Origin: CAYYJR01 sp964472305
Lineage (GTDB): Bacteria > Armatimonadota > Hebobacteria > CAIYQO01
Assembly (NCBI GenBank): GCA_964472305.1
Contig: CAYYJR010000002.1
Coordinates: forward strand, 1 to 64,000
Direction of reading: 5' to 3'
DNA length: 64,000 nt
How positions within the stretch are numbered: the first letter of the stretch is position 1; the number at the start of each line of letters is the position of its first letter. The position numbers and the translations under genes were made by a program. This document shows positions 16,873-26,399 of the stretch, in pieces. The notes below the pieces were generated by a model, which was not told the DNA's origin, searched no databases, and saw only the letters and a program-made list of their open reading frames with translations.

Positions 16873-18364
16873 CGGTACCGCCTGCCTTTGACCATGCCGC
16901 CAGCGCGCGGGCAGCTTCTTCGCGATCATCGAAGTGAATGGTGCGGTCCGCGAAAATCTGGTAGTCCTCGTGCCCTTTGCCGGCGAGCACGACCAGGTCG
17001 TCCGGGCCAGCCTCAGTAATGGCGCGCATGATGGCCGTCGCCCGGTCGGGTTCCACCTGCACTCGCCGGCGCGCATCGGGCGTAAAGCCGGTGAGAATTT
17101 CGTCAATGATGCGTCCGGGATCCTCGGTGCGCGGATTATCGCTGGTCACCATGATCGTGCGCGCCCATTGCGCCGTCACCGCCGCCATTTTCGGACGCTT
17201 GGTGCGGTCGCGGTCGCCGCCGCAGCCGAACACCACCACCACCCGACCCGGCGCGATTTCGTGCGCGGTATCGAGCACTTTCTCCAGCCCGTCGGGCGTG
17301 TGCGCGTAATCCACCACCACTGTCGGCTTGCCGTTGCCGCTGGCGGGCACACGCTGAAAGCGCCCGTCCACCGGCGGCACCGCGGTCAACGCGTCGGCGG
17401 CGCAGGCGGGATCAACCCCCAACTCCAACGCCAGCGCCAGCGCCGCCAGTGCGTTCGAGACATTAAACGAACCCACTAACTGCAGACGCACCGGCGTCGC
17501 ACCACCCGGATAACGCAACAAAAACGCGCTGCCGTCGGCGCGCAGTTCCACCGCCTCCGCCCGGTAATCACCACCGGTCAATCCGAACTGCCGCACCGGT
17601 CCCCGCGCGCGCGCGGCAAACAACGGCGTGCTGGGGTCGTCGGCGTTCAACACGCTGATCATCGCTCCGGAGCGCGGCTGATAACACGGGTTGGCGAACA
17701 ATTCGAGCTTGGCGTCGCGATAAGCGTCCAGCGTGCCATGGTAATCCAGGTGGTCCTGGGTAAGATTGGTGAAACCCGCGGCAGCGAAGCGGCAGCCGCT
17801 GACACGGTGCAGGCACAGCGCGTGGGATGACACCTCCATCACCGCGTGGGTGAGGCCGGCGTCGCGCATGCGTGCCAGCAACTGTTGCAACTCGGGGGCT
17901 TGCGGGGTGGTGTGCGGCGCCTTCAGCACCTCGTCACCGATGCGGTAGGCCAGCGTGCCAATCAGGCCGGTCAGATGCCCGGCTGCCTGCAGCAGGTGGC
18001 GCAGCAGTGTCGTAGTGGTAGTTTTTCCGTTGGTACCGGTGACGCCCACCAGAGTGAGTGCGTCGCTGGGCTGCCCATAAAAGGCAGCGGCTATGGCAGC
18101 AAGCGCGGCGCGACTGTCGGGCACCACCGCAGCCGCCACCCCCGCCGGCACCAAGGCGGCATCCTCCACCAGCAGCGCGGCGGCGCCGGCGGCGACCACC
18201 GCGGGGATGAAGCTGTGCCCGTGGGTTTTCGTGCCCGGCAGGCAAGCGAACAAGTCGCCGGGCTGCACTGCGCGCGAATCGTAGCAAATGCCGGTAATTG
18301 TCACCAGGGGGTCGCCGACCATGACGGCAGGGACATCGGTAAGCAACGTCTGTAAAGCTGGCAT
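16856..18364 (-). CDS. murE: UDP-N-acetylmuramoyl-tripeptide synthetase MurE
   Basis: Cytoplasmic ligase adding the third residue to the peptidoglycan stem peptide. 502 residues: ITGICYDSRAVQPGDLFACL at the N-terminus, ATP loop VTGTNGKTTTTTLL, carbamylated-lysine region YRDAKLELF, and VVVDYAHTPDGLEKVL. The substrate-selecting motif reads SDNPR, which in known enzymes goes with meso-diaminopimelate. ATG at 18364 follows GGAAGGA at a long spacing. Downstream it overlaps the sensor kinase; upstream are acylphosphatase and holA, all on the same strand. Confidence 0.95.
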   Translation of the reverse strand: MPALQTLLTDVPAVMVGDPLVTITGICYDSRAVQPGDLFACLPGTKTHGHSFIPAVVAAGAAALLVEDAALVPAGVAAAVVPDSRAALAAIAAAFYGQPSDALTLVGVTGTNGKTTTTTLLRHLLQAAGHLTGLIGTLAYRIGDEVLKAPHTTPQAPELQQLLARMRDAGLTHAVMEVSSHALCLHRVSGCRFAAAGFTNLTQDHLDYHGTLDAYRDAKLELFANPCYQPRSGAMISVLNADDPSTPLFAARARGPVRQFGLTGGDYRAEAVELRADGSAFLLRYPGGATPVRLQLVGSFNVSNALAALALALELGVDPACAADALTAVPPVDGRFQRVPASGNGKPTVVVDYAHTPDGLEKVLDTAHEIAPGRVVVVFGCGGDRDRTKRPKMAAVTAQWARTIMVTSDNPRTEDPGRIIDEILTGFTPDARRRVQVEPDRATAIMRAITEAGPDDLVVLAGKGHEDYQIFADRTIHFDDREEAARALAAWSKAGGTGESPH

Positions 18365-18486
18365 GAGCAGCCGATCCTTCCTTCAATGCGTGCGTAAGAT
18401 GCATTCCATGCTATCTGTTTACCCGCGGAAAAGCTATCGCACGCGTGAACGGCATCGCACAAACCGCGCCACCGGGCAGCAGCTCG

Positions 18487-18759
18487 CTAGCGCCGTATAA
18501 AAAAACCGCTGAACTCGCCGGATGGCCGGATGTACTTGCTGCGCACCTCTTCCACGCGCGACAATGCCGGGCCCTTTTCCAGCAGATTGACCAGATGCGA
18601 CAACGCCACGTCCTCGCCCTCTGCCACGACTTCCAGCGTGCCGTCCGCCTGATTCCGCACCCAGCCCAGCAGGCCCAGTCGTCGTGCCTCCTGGCAGACG
18701 AACTCGCGAAAGCCCACTCCCTGCACGCGTCCTTCGATAATGGCGTGTAGTTGTTTCAC
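18487..18759 (-). CDS. acyP: Acylphosphatase
   Basis: Small ferredoxin-fold enzyme hydrolysing acyl phosphates. From the GTG at 18759 it has 90 residues, close to the usual ~92, with EGRVQGVGFREFV (catalytic Arg), a stretch GLLGWVRNQADGTLEVVAEG (catalytic Asn) and SGEFSGFFIRR at the end. GGAG lies five bases upstream of this GTG. Another GTG at 18774 is six bases downstream of a TATACT, so a leaderless longer form is conceivable. It sits 28 bases after the holA stop. Confidence 0.88.
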   Translation of the reverse strand: MKQLHAIIEGRVQGVGFREFVCQEARRLGLLGWVRNQADGTLEVVAEGEDVALSHLVNLLEKGPALSRVEEVRSKYIRPSGEFSGFFIRR

Positions 18760-18786
18760 GGCATCTCCACGCACAAAGTATACCCA

Positions 18787-19926
18787 TCATGCGCGGCTAT
18801 GATTGGCGCACAGCTTCGCACATAATAGCTCCATAGCGACATCCATCTCCTGGCGCGGTACACCTTCGATGGCTTTGCCGGCCATGTCGCACTCCAACAG
18901 CGCCTGGTAAGCATTGGCCAGTTGTTCCCACGATAACTGGCGCGCCTGCGCCGCCAGCTTCGGCCCCATCCATCCCTTCAACTGGGCGAGTACGTTCTGC
19001 TCGGGCAACAAGGCGATCGCCGCCGAAAACGCCTCCGGATCCTGGCGTGGGCGCCATCCGGCCTCCAGCATCACCTTCGTCTGCCAGATCAGGCGGAACT
19101 GGCGCACCAGCAGCGGGAAGAGGCGGTGCGGCGATTCCAACTGCGCCACCAGCAGGTCATGCAGCACCGCCATCGCCGAGGCGGCATCGCGCGAGGCGAC
19201 GGCATCGGTCAGGTGGAACACCGATTCTTCCGCCATTTTCGGCGTCATCAACTCGACATCCTGCGCGCGAATGCGTCCGCCGTCGCCCACCATCAGCGAA
19301 AGTTTTTCCACCTCGATCTGCAGCCGGCGCAACTCGCGGCCCGCACGGGTGAGCAGCAGGTGCAGCGCGCTGGGATCGATGGTTTGCCCCCATCCCTGCA
19401 ACGTCTCGCGCACCCATACTCCGGCCTCGTCCTCGCTCAACGCGGAACAGTCGTAGATGGTGCCGTCTCGCTCCAATCCCTTCTGCAGGTCGGCGGCTAG
19501 CTTGCTCGCTTTCTTCCCTACCCCACCGTCGCCCGACACCAGCAGCACGTGGTTCATCGGCGGCACGCCCGCCATCCCCGCCGCCAGCCGCTTCTGCTGT
19601 TCATTGGTGAGCAGGTCCACATTGCGCACGATCACCAGTCGCCCACTGCCGAGGAAGGGCAGCGCCTGTGCCAGCGTAAGGATCTTATCCGCGCGGCTGG
19701 GCAGCCGCTCGCGTTTCGCCTGTTCCGCCGTCTCCGCCGTGCCTTCCCAACGCTCAGCCACGTCCAGCAGATCGAAGTTGAACTCGTCCCCTTCGGCAAG
19801 CAACTCCGCGCGCAACCGCTCGACGAGCAACCGCTTCAGGTGTTCCTCGTCGCCTTGCACGTAAAGCCACACCCCCTGCACGGGGATGACACTGGATTTC
19901 GGCAACTGGGTGAATTTGTGAATCAT
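18787..19926 (-). CDS. holA: DNA polymerase III delta subunit HolA
   Basis: Clamp-loader delta subunit, which opens the sliding clamp for loading on DNA. 379 residues with the delta pattern: an N-terminal AAA+-like domain lacking a Walker A (WLYVQGDEEHLKRLLVERL, LPFLGSGRLVIVRNVDLL, NHVLLVSGDG), then a helical collar region (AEESVFHLTDAVASRDAASA, PLLVRQFRLIWQTKVMLE, LLECDMAGKAIEG). No Shine-Dalgarno is visible at the ATG at 19926; the true start could be a little downstream. No other replication gene is next to it. Confidence 0.92.
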   Translation of the reverse strand: MIHKFTQLPKSSVIPVQGVWLYVQGDEEHLKRLLVERLRAELLAEGDEFNFDLLDVAERWEGTAETAEQAKRERLPSRADKILTLAQALPFLGSGRLVIVRNVDLLTNEQQKRLAAGMAGVPPMNHVLLVSGDGGVGKKASKLAADLQKGLERDGTIYDCSALSEDEAGVWVRETLQGWGQTIDPSALHLLLTRAGRELRRLQIEVEKLSLMVGDGGRIRAQDVELMTPKMAEESVFHLTDAVASRDAASAMAVLHDLLVAQLESPHRLFPLLVRQFRLIWQTKVMLEAGWRPRQDPEAFSAAIALLPEQNVLAQLKGWMGPKLAAQARQLSWEQLANAYQALLECDMAGKAIEGVPRQEMDVAMELLCAKLCANHSRA

Positions 19927-19950
19927 GAGAATAGTTGTCTGCTTTCAGAG

Positions 19951-20103
19951 TCATAATCTGTCAGTATTGCACACCGCCGAGGCAAGAATCGTGAGTCCTG
20001 CGGCGATCAAATACCCGAGTGCAACGAGACCCTGGTGGCGCAATTCAGCAAAATATGAAAAGAGAAGCAATATCAGCGCCAGAAAGATATATCCTACTCG
20101 CAT
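19951..20103 (-). CDS. Small two-helix membrane protein
   Basis: 50 residues from the ATG at 20103, preceded by a strong AGGAGG six bases upstream. The protein is almost wholly two hydrophobic helices (YIFLALILLLFSYFAEL and GLVALGYLIAAGLTILASAV) joined by a short basic loop. Reading the frame upstream adds unlike residues. It lies just before holA, 24 bases away. No family recognised; support rests on the ribosome-binding site and the clean membrane pattern. Confidence 0.55.
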   Translation of the reverse strand: MRVGYIFLALILLLFSYFAELRHQGLVALGYLIAAGLTILASAVCNTDRL

Positions 20104-20254
20104 GATGAACCTCCTGTCCCATGGCCTGTGTAGCGGTATGTATTCTGCAACAGGTGGCAATACTTGCCAATGCGCCGCGTTATTTCGGGAAGATATTCGG
20201 CTGTCGCCATCGCATGGCCTTCATCATATTCAATCTATTCCAGAGGCCAGAACC

Positions 20255-21748
20255 TTACCCTGCCACCGTCACCCGATCTGCCTCCTGCACTGCTTTACGC
20301 GACCAGCCGGTAGCCTGTTCGTAGGCATAAGCGGCTTGCAGGATGGCGGATTCGTTCCAGTGCGCGCCCATCAGTTGCAGGCCCACGGGCAACCCCTGGT
20401 CGTAGCCGCAGGGCAACGAGAGCGCGGGGATGCCGGCCATGTTGATGGGAATGGTGCAGATGTCGTTCAGGTACATCTGGATGGGATCGTCCGCCTTCGC
20501 GCCGAGGGGAAAGGCCACGCTGGGCGCGGTAGGCGACGCGAGCACATCGTAGCGCGCGAAGGCGCGCTCGAAATCCTGGCGGATGAGCGTGCGCACCTGG
20601 CCGGCCTTCAGGTAATAGGCGTCGTAGTAGCCGGAGGAGAGCACGTAGGTGCCGATCATGATGCGGCGCTTCACTTCCTGGCCGAAGCCGAAGTCGCGCG
20701 TTTCGGTCATCATGCTCACCGTGTCCTTCGTGCCCGGCGCGCGATAGCCGAACTCAACGCCGTCGTAGCGCGCCAGGTTGCTGCTGGCTTCCGCAGGGGC
20801 GATGATGTAGTAGGTGGGCAGGCTGAAGCGCACGTTGGGCAGCGAACACTCCTCGACTATGGCGCCCTGTTCCTCCAGCACGCGGATGGCGGCGCGCACG
20901 GCGTCGGCGACGCCGGCATCCACCGACATGCCTTCCTGCGCGAAAAATTCGCGTGGCACGCCGATCTTCATCCCCTTGATCGATTTACCGAGGTCGGCGG
21001 TGAAGTCCGACGCCGGTTCCGGGTAACAGGTGGAGTCGCACGGATCGGGACCGGCAATGGCATTCATCAGCAGCGCGGCGTCGCATACGTCTTTGGTGAT
21101 GGGGCCAACCTGGTCGAGCGAAGAGGCGAAAGCGATCAATCCAAAGCGCGACACGCGGCCGTAGGTGGGTTTCAGCCCCACCACGCCGCAGTAGGCGGCG
21201 GGTTGGCGAATGCTGCCGCCGGTGTCGGTGCCGATGCCGAGGATCGCTTCGTCAGCGCCGATAGCGGCGGCGGTGCCGCCACTGGAACCGCCCGGCACGC
21301 GCGCCAGGTCCCACGGGTTGCGGCTGGGACCGAAGGCGGAGTTCTCGGTGGAACTGCCCATGGCAAACTCGTCCATGTTGGTTTTGCCCACAACGACCAC
21401 ACCGGCGGCGCGCAACCGCTCCACCACGGTAGCATCGTACGGCGGAATAAAATGCTCCAGCATGCGCGAGCAGCAGGTGGTGCGCACGCCGGTGGTACAC
21501 AGGATGTCTTTCAACGCCAGTGGGATGCCGTCCAGCGGCCCCAGCGACGCGCCGGCCATCCGGCGCGCGTCGGCGCGCTCTGCCTCGGTATAGGCGCCGT
21601 CGCGCATCTCCAGCACGTAGCCGTGTACCTGCTCCTCCACCGCGTCGAGGCGGGTGTATACCGCATCGAGCAACTCGCGCGCGGAGATTTCGTTCTTCGC
21701 CAGCAGCGCGTGCGCCGCGTGGGCGGTTAATTCATACAGTTCGGGCAT
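20255..21748 (-). CDS. gatA: Aspartyl/glutamyl-tRNA amidotransferase subunit A
   Basis: Amidase subunit of the GatCAB complex, which converts Glu-tRNA(Gln) or Asp-tRNA(Asn) to the amide form. Catalytic triad elements are visible: Lys in IPLALKDILC, the Gly/Ser loop PGGSSGGTAAA, and DTGGSIRQPAAYCG. YGRVSRFGLIAFASSLDQVG and LPCGYDQGLPVGLQLMG are characteristic. 497 residues from the ATG at 21748; MTV three codons earlier (21757) is equally open. GatB and GatC are not present here. A promoter and leader hairpin precede it. Confidence 0.95.
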   Translation of the reverse strand: MPELYELTAHAAHALLAKNEISARELLDAVYTRLDAVEEQVHGYVLEMRDGAYTEAERADARRMAGASLGPLDGIPLALKDILCTTGVRTTCCSRMLEHFIPPYDATVVERLRAAGVVVVGKTNMDEFAMGSSTENSAFGPSRNPWDLARVPGGSSGGTAAAIGADEAILGIGTDTGGSIRQPAAYCGVVGLKPTYGRVSRFGLIAFASSLDQVGPITKDVCDAALLMNAIAGPDPCDSTCYPEPASDFTADLGKSIKGMKIGVPREFFAQEGMSVDAGVADAVRAAIRVLEEQGAIVEECSLPNVRFSLPTYYIIAPAEASSNLARYDGVEFGYRAPGTKDTVSMMTETRDFGFGQEVKRRIMIGTYVLSSGYYDAYYLKAGQVRTLIRQDFERAFARYDVLASPTAPSVAFPLGAKADDPIQMYLNDICTIPINMAGIPALSLPCGYDQGLPVGLQLMGAHWNESAILQAAYAYEQATGWSRKAVQEADRVTVAG

Positions 21749-21773
21749 CACCGTCATCCATCGCAAAAGGGTA

Positions 21774-21828
21774 GGCGCGGCGAGTCTCCGCGCCGCTTCA
21801 TCATAGCACAACTGCCGGTCGCTGTCAG
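21774..21828 (-). promoter_or_regulatory. gatA promoter with leader hairpin
   Basis: On the minus strand CTGACA (21823-21828), a 17-nt spacer and TATGAT (21800-21805) form a good sigma-70-type promoter. Just after the predicted start, GGCGCGG/CCGCGCC (21774-21794, 7-bp stem, 7-nt loop) could form a hairpin in the leader. Confidence 0.6.
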
Positions 21829-21993
21829 GTATGGCGTCGTGGAATATCCACGGCGCTTTCGGCATGCTGCACTCGACCAGCATGCGCTTCAATCGTGGTA
21901 TCCCGCGCCTGGCACTGGCAGTGTTCAATGATCGACGTCTCTCACCGGAACTGGAAATGTCTTGCGGGATCACTGCCCCGATGCCGCGGTAAC

Positions 21994-22899
21994 TTACTCC
22001 TGCTCCTTCTCCTCGACCCGTTGCTCCTCGCGGTCGCCGACGGTGAGCAGGCGCTGGTGATAAACGGCGGCGATTTCGGCACCGACCAGCATTATGAAGG
22101 CACTGTAGTAGAACCAGATCATCAGCAGGATGAGCCCGCCCAGCGAGCCGTAGAGCACCGAGTAGTTGGCCACGTGCGCCAGGTACCAGCCGAAGAGATG
22201 CAGGAAGACAATCCACGCCACTCCCGCAAAAATGGCGCCGGGCAGCACGCTGTGCAGCGTCACTGGACGCGCGGGCAGCAGACGGAAGGCGGCGGCGAAG
22301 ATAGCCGTCACCAGCAGCAACGGAATGATCACGCTCACCACCACGCCGAACAGCCACGGCAGCGCCGTCACCTCCCATCCCCACAGCGGCCATTGCAGTT
22401 GCGCCAACACGCGAATCAGATTAGCCAGCGCGATGGCGGCCAGCAGGAAAAGGCCGACCACCATCAACATCAGCAGTGCGATCAATCGGCTGATCCAGTA
22501 GGGACGCCGGCGGTGTGCGCGCCATACCTGGTTCATCGCCAACTCCAGCGTGACAAATACCTGGCTGCCGATCCAGAAACCGAGCAGCAGCGCGACGCCG
22601 GTCAATACGCCCCGGTCGCGCACCACGGTAATGATTTCCGTCTGAATGGCCGCGCTGAGCTGTGGCCCGAGAACGGCCGCCAGATCAATCAGCAGACTCC
22701 GCACTGCCTCATGCGGGAGCACATAGGTGGCCAGGGTCACCAGCAGCAATCCCAGCGGGATCATCGACAACATCAGGTAGAAGGCAACCGCTGCCGCGGG
22801 AAGAGTCAGCCGATCCTCCCCTACGCGCGACCAGACTTCCCGCGCGAAGTCGCATAGCACGCGCTTGCGCGCGCGCCAAGTGTTGCTTCTCAAATGCAT
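21994..22899 (-). CDS. YihY/BrkB-family membrane protein
   Basis: 301 residues with six hydrophobic segments and the family landmarks: LPAAAVAFYLMLSMIPLGLL near the N-terminus, FWIGSQVFVTLELAMNQVWR in the middle, and PGAIFAGVAWIVFLHLFGWY followed by VLYGSLGGLILLMIWFYYSA. A basic N-terminus and an acidic cytoplasmic tail (EEQRVEEKEQE) frame the membrane domain. Despite the old name tRNA-processing RNase BN, members are inner-membrane proteins of uncertain role, probably transporters. No clear ribosome-binding site at the ATG. Confidence 0.88.
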   Translation of the reverse strand: MHLRSNTWRARKRVLCDFAREVWSRVGEDRLTLPAAAVAFYLMLSMIPLGLLLVTLATYVLPHEAVRSLLIDLAAVLGPQLSAAIQTEIITVVRDRGVLTGVALLLGFWIGSQVFVTLELAMNQVWRAHRRRPYWISRLIALLMLMVVGLFLLAAIALANLIRVLAQLQWPLWGWEVTALPWLFGVVVSVIIPLLLVTAIFAAAFRLLPARPVTLHSVLPGAIFAGVAWIVFLHLFGWYLAHVANYSVLYGSLGGLILLMIWFYYSAFIMLVGAEIAAVYHQRLLTVGDREEQRVEEKEQE

Positions 22900-23026
22900 G
22901 AATGCCCGTGTTGATTATCGAGGCACCCGCCGGCGCGGCATGTGCGGCAAGACGCCCAACCATATTGGAAGGTATCCCCACGCATACAGCGAAAGAAGTG
23001 AGCATTCTCCACCAGAGGAGCACACA

Positions 23027-24148
23027 ATGACGCAGACCGTTATGCGCGCGGGTGACCGAATGCGCGCGATGTATGAGTTTCAAGCACAAGACCACCTGCA
23101 CCGTCAGGAGTTTTACATCTGGGACGAGGCACTGAAACGCTGGAGCGCCGAGGGGATGCCCGCGGATTGGGCGGAGCAAAACCTGTTCATGTTCGATGAG
23201 CAAGGCATGTTCAGCGCCGGCGCCAATCTCGGTTGGTGCGAACCGCCTTTCCGACCGGCTTTCGAAGACAAAGTGCTGGAGGTGCACGGCGATTACGAGA
23301 TCGTGCAAGACGACGCCGGGCGCATCATCCAGGTATTCAAAGGGCGTCGGCACGGCTTCATGCCCATCTACCTCAAGCATGCGGTGAGCAATATGGCGGA
23401 TTGGGAAACGGTGGCGCTGCGTCTCGATCCGCACGATGCCGCGCGCTGGCAGGGATTGGCGGAGACCGTCGCCGCGCAGCGTGCCGCCGCCGATGCGGTG
23501 GGCGGGTTGCTCAACCAGGGCCTGGTGGGTGGCTACATGTATCTGCGCGCACTGATGGGTCCGGAAGAGCTGATGTATATTATGTACGATCAGCCGGAAG
23601 TGATACATGCCGCCATGCAGCGATGGTTCGAGGTGATGGACGCCGCGTTCACGCGCATCCAGGCGGTAACCGAACTCGATGAAATCTTTATCGCGGAGGA
23701 TATCTGCTACAATCACGGCCTGCTCATCTCACCGGATTCGATCCGCGAATTCCTGCTGCCGTATTACCAGCAACTGCTCTCCAATGCGCGCGGACGCCAG
23801 CGCCGCAAGCTGCATTTCCATGTGGATACCGACGGCGACTGCCGGCCAGCCATCCCCATTTACACCGAGGTGGGACTGACGCGCATGTCGCCTTTCGAGG
23901 TGGCAAGCGGCTGCGACGTGGTGGCACTCGGCACGCAATATCCCGAGCTCATCATGTCCGGCGGTATCGATAAGCGCGTACTCGCTGCCGGTAAGGACGC
24001 CATCGACGCCCACCTGGAATATATCCTGCCGTTCATGGTCGAGCGCGGCGGTTACTTCCCCACCTGCGACCACGGCGTGCCGGATGACGTGAGTTATGAG
24101 AATTATCTCTACTATCGCCGTCGGGTGTGCGAACTGGATCACCGGTAG
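23027..24148 (+). CDS. UroD-superfamily protein 2
   Basis: 373 residues from the ATG at 23027, seven bases after AGAGGAG. The C-terminal half shows the UroD/methyltransferase barrel: EIFIAEDICYNHGLLISPDS, PYYQQLLSNARGR, then LHFHVDTDGDC where other members have H-X-DG, and MSGGIDKRVLAAGKDAIDAH before FPTCDHGVPDDVSYENYLYY. No His-X-Cys zinc motif and no HemE N-terminal signature. Heads a plus-strand group with a PHP enzyme and an epimerase. Substrate unknown. Confidence 0.8.
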   Translation: MTQTVMRAGDRMRAMYEFQAQDHLHRQEFYIWDEALKRWSAEGMPADWAEQNLFMFDEQGMFSAGANLGWCEPPFRPAFEDKVLEVHGDYEIVQDDAGRIIQVFKGRRHGFMPIYLKHAVSNMADWETVALRLDPHDAARWQGLAETVAAQRAAADAVGGLLNQGLVGGYMYLRALMGPEELMYIMYDQPEVIHAAMQRWFEVMDAAFTRIQAVTELDEIFIAEDICYNHGLLISPDSIREFLLPYYQQLLSNARGRQRRKLHFHVDTDGDCRPAIPIYTEVGLTRMSPFEVASGCDVVALGTQYPELIMSGGIDKRVLAAGKDAIDAHLEYILPFMVERGGYFPTCDHGVPDDVSYENYLYYRRRVCELDHR

Positions 24149-24217
24149 ATACATCGAGCTACGTTGATCATCCGCTGGCATGGCTGAACAGGCAAGACGG
24201 TCTCGCGGAGGGCATCC

Positions 24218-25096
24218 ATGCGCATTACCTGTGACTGGCATATTCATACGCATCACTCCTGCGATTGTCCGCATCCCGAGGGCGCGACGCTGTCGCGCCT
24301 GTTCGCGGAGATCGCGGCGGACGGCATCACGCACCTCGGCATTAGCGACCACCTGCATACGGCATTCAACGTGCCGGAGGTGGAAGCGAGCCGGCGCGAG
24401 TTCGACTCGCTGCCACCCGACCAGCACCGCTGGTTCGGGGTGGAGGTGAGCTGCCTGCGGGCGTATGACCTGGCGAAGAACGACGCCGCCGGGGCGGAGG
24501 CCAGCCCGTATGGCAAGTGGCCGGGTGGACCGGAAGGGCCGCTGGCAATCTACCTGCCCGATGCGCTGGCGGAACGAATGCGCTTCGATTACGTCATCGG
24601 CGGCGCGCATTGGCCGTTGGGCGTGCCGGAACCGCTCGATCCTGAGGCGGTGATCCGCAATTACCACGCGCAATATCTGTTCCTGGCGACCCACCCGAAG
24701 ATCGATATCGTGGCGCACCCGTGGTGGTGGATGGGCGCATGGCAGGATAGCGACCACATTTATCGTACGCACCCCTGGTTCGATGATTTCCGTCGCATCC
24801 CCGCGTCCATGCACGACGAATTTGCCGACGCGCTGCGGCAGCACGGGAAAGCGGTGGAAATCAACGCCGGGGCGAATCTGCTCAATCCCGAATATCCACC
24901 GCATTTCCGCGGGCAGTATCTGGATTACCTGGCAGCGCTGCGCGCGCATGGCGTGCGCTTCTCGATCGGCACCGACTCCCATGCCTGGTTCGGCGGCATC
25001 GGCTACGCGGCCTGCCTGCACCGCATCGAGGACGACCTGGCGCAGATCGGCATCACGGAAGCGGAATTGTGGCACCCGACGCGGGTGACGGCATAA
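24218..25096 (+). CDS. PHP-domain phosphoesterase (histidinol-phosphatase-like)
   Basis: 292 residues starting at an ATG after GGAGGGCATCC. PHP metal ligands are seen in DWHIHTHHSCDCPHPEG (residues ~5-21), LGISDHLHTAF, VEVSC, YVIGGAHWP, VAHPWWWMG and IGTDSHAWFGG. The size fits histidinol-phosphatase-type PHP proteins, but no his gene is nearby. Its place between a UroD-like gene and an epimerase suggests a sugar-phosphate or related substrate; that is inference. Confidence 0.83.
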   Translation: MRITCDWHIHTHHSCDCPHPEGATLSRLFAEIAADGITHLGISDHLHTAFNVPEVEASRREFDSLPPDQHRWFGVEVSCLRAYDLAKNDAAGAEASPYGKWPGGPEGPLAIYLPDALAERMRFDYVIGGAHWPLGVPEPLDPEAVIRNYHAQYLFLATHPKIDIVAHPWWWMGAWQDSDHIYRTHPWFDDFRRIPASMHDEFADALRQHGKAVEINAGANLLNPEYPPHFRGQYLDYLAALRAHGVRFSIGTDSHAWFGGIGYAACLHRIEDDLAQIGITEAELWHPTRVTA

Positions 25097-25207
25097 CACC
25101 GCAGATTGGGCACGTCGTGCTACGCAAGTTCGCAAGGCAAGGTTACGCAATCATCGCGCAATGCACGAAATCTCTGGTTCGTAACGACGAAATCAACGGA
25201 GGTTCAG

Positions 25208-26197
25208 ATGAAAATAGGTCTGGTTGGCGGCACGGGAAATATCAGCACCAGCATCGTGGGGGTGTTGCTTGCACAGGGGCATGAGGTGGTCTGCTTCAAC
25301 CGTGGGCAGAGCGGATCAGCGCCGGCGGGAGTGCGAGTGATCGTAGGCGATCGTACAGAACGCGCGGCATTCGAGCAGGCGATGCAGGCGGAACGGTTCG
25401 ATGCGGCGATTGACATGATTTGTTACGACCGCGAGGATGCCGCCAGCAGTTTGCGCGCCTTCCGCGGGGTGAAGCACTTCGTGCAAACCTCCACCGTATG
25501 CACCTACGGCGTGCAGTATGACTGGCTGCCGGTGAGCGAAGACCATCCGTTACGGCCATCCACCGATTATGGGCGCAACAAGGTCGCCGCCGACGCGCTG
25601 TTTATGGCGGCGTATTACGACGAAGGCTTCCCGGTCACCATCATCAAGCCCTCCACCACCTACGGCCCGCGCATGGGCCTACTGCGCCAGGTAGCGTGGG
25701 AATTTTCCTGGATCGACCGCGTGCGCAAAGGCAAGCCCATCCTTGTCTGCGGCGACGGCTATGCCATTCACCAGTTTCTGTATGTGGACGACGCCGCCCT
25801 CGGCTTCGCCGGAGTACTCGGGAAAGCGCACTGCGTGGGGCAAACCTACAACCTGGTGCGGCAGGGGTATACGTCCTGGGCGGATTACCATCGGACCGCC
25901 ATGCAGGTGCTGGGCCGCAAGGTGGAGCTGGTGGGCGTGCCGCTGGAGGACCTGGTGGCGCTCGATGTGCCCAACGTCGGCATCTGCAGCGACATCTTCG
26001 CCCATAACGTCTACTACAGCGGCGAGAAGATCGCGCGCGACGTACCGGAATTCCATCCGCAAATCTCGCTGGCGGAAGGCATGCGCCGGGTAATCGCGGC
26101 GATGGACGCCGAAGGTCGCGTGCCCGACTCGGACAGCGTCACCTGGGAAGATCGTGTCATCGCCGCCCAGCGCGCGGTACGCGGCGCGGCGGTGTAG
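25208..26197 (+). CDS. NAD-dependent epimerase/dehydratase family protein
   Basis: 329-residue extended short-chain dehydrogenase. MKIGLVGGTGNISTSIVGVL is the Rossmann dinucleotide loop (GGTGNIS). FVQTSTVCTYG and YGRNKVAADALF carry the Ser/Thr and Tyr-X3-Lys catalytic elements (YGRNK), and TIIKPSTTYGPRM is typical of sugar-nucleotide epimerases. The ATG at 25208 follows GGAGG. It closes the 23.0-26.2 kb group. Sugar specificity cannot be read from the sequence. Confidence 0.85.
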   Translation: MKIGLVGGTGNISTSIVGVLLAQGHEVVCFNRGQSGSAPAGVRVIVGDRTERAAFEQAMQAERFDAAIDMICYDREDAASSLRAFRGVKHFVQTSTVCTYGVQYDWLPVSEDHPLRPSTDYGRNKVAADALFMAAYYDEGFPVTIIKPSTTYGPRMGLLRQVAWEFSWIDRVRKGKPILVCGDGYAIHQFLYVDDAALGFAGVLGKAHCVGQTYNLVRQGYTSWADYHRTAMQVLGRKVELVGVPLEDLVALDVPNVGICSDIFAHNVYYSGEKIARDVPEFHPQISLAEGMRRVIAAMDAEGRVPDSDSVTWEDRVIAAQRAVRGAAV

Positions 26198-26399
26198 CAA
26201 AATCGAAGGAGAGAGACGCATCGCGGATGATGCGGATTCGTCGGTGGTGGAGCGAATCATGGCTTGTCCGCCGCGCCGGCACGGCCAAAGTGGGATGTCC
26301 ATCTCGAAACCTGTCCGGAAGGGCAGCAGCCGCTAGCGTAGATTACGGTCCAGACCGGATAGTAATTCTCTCTGGAGGCGCCTGGTCGCCTTGTCCCCT

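Noticed and set aside
19925..21730. Long plus-strand open frame (about 600 codons) antisense to gatA
   Set aside because: Repetitive His/Gly/Arg/Gln composition, no ribosome-binding site, and the opposite strand is a clear GatA. High GC produces such shadow frames.
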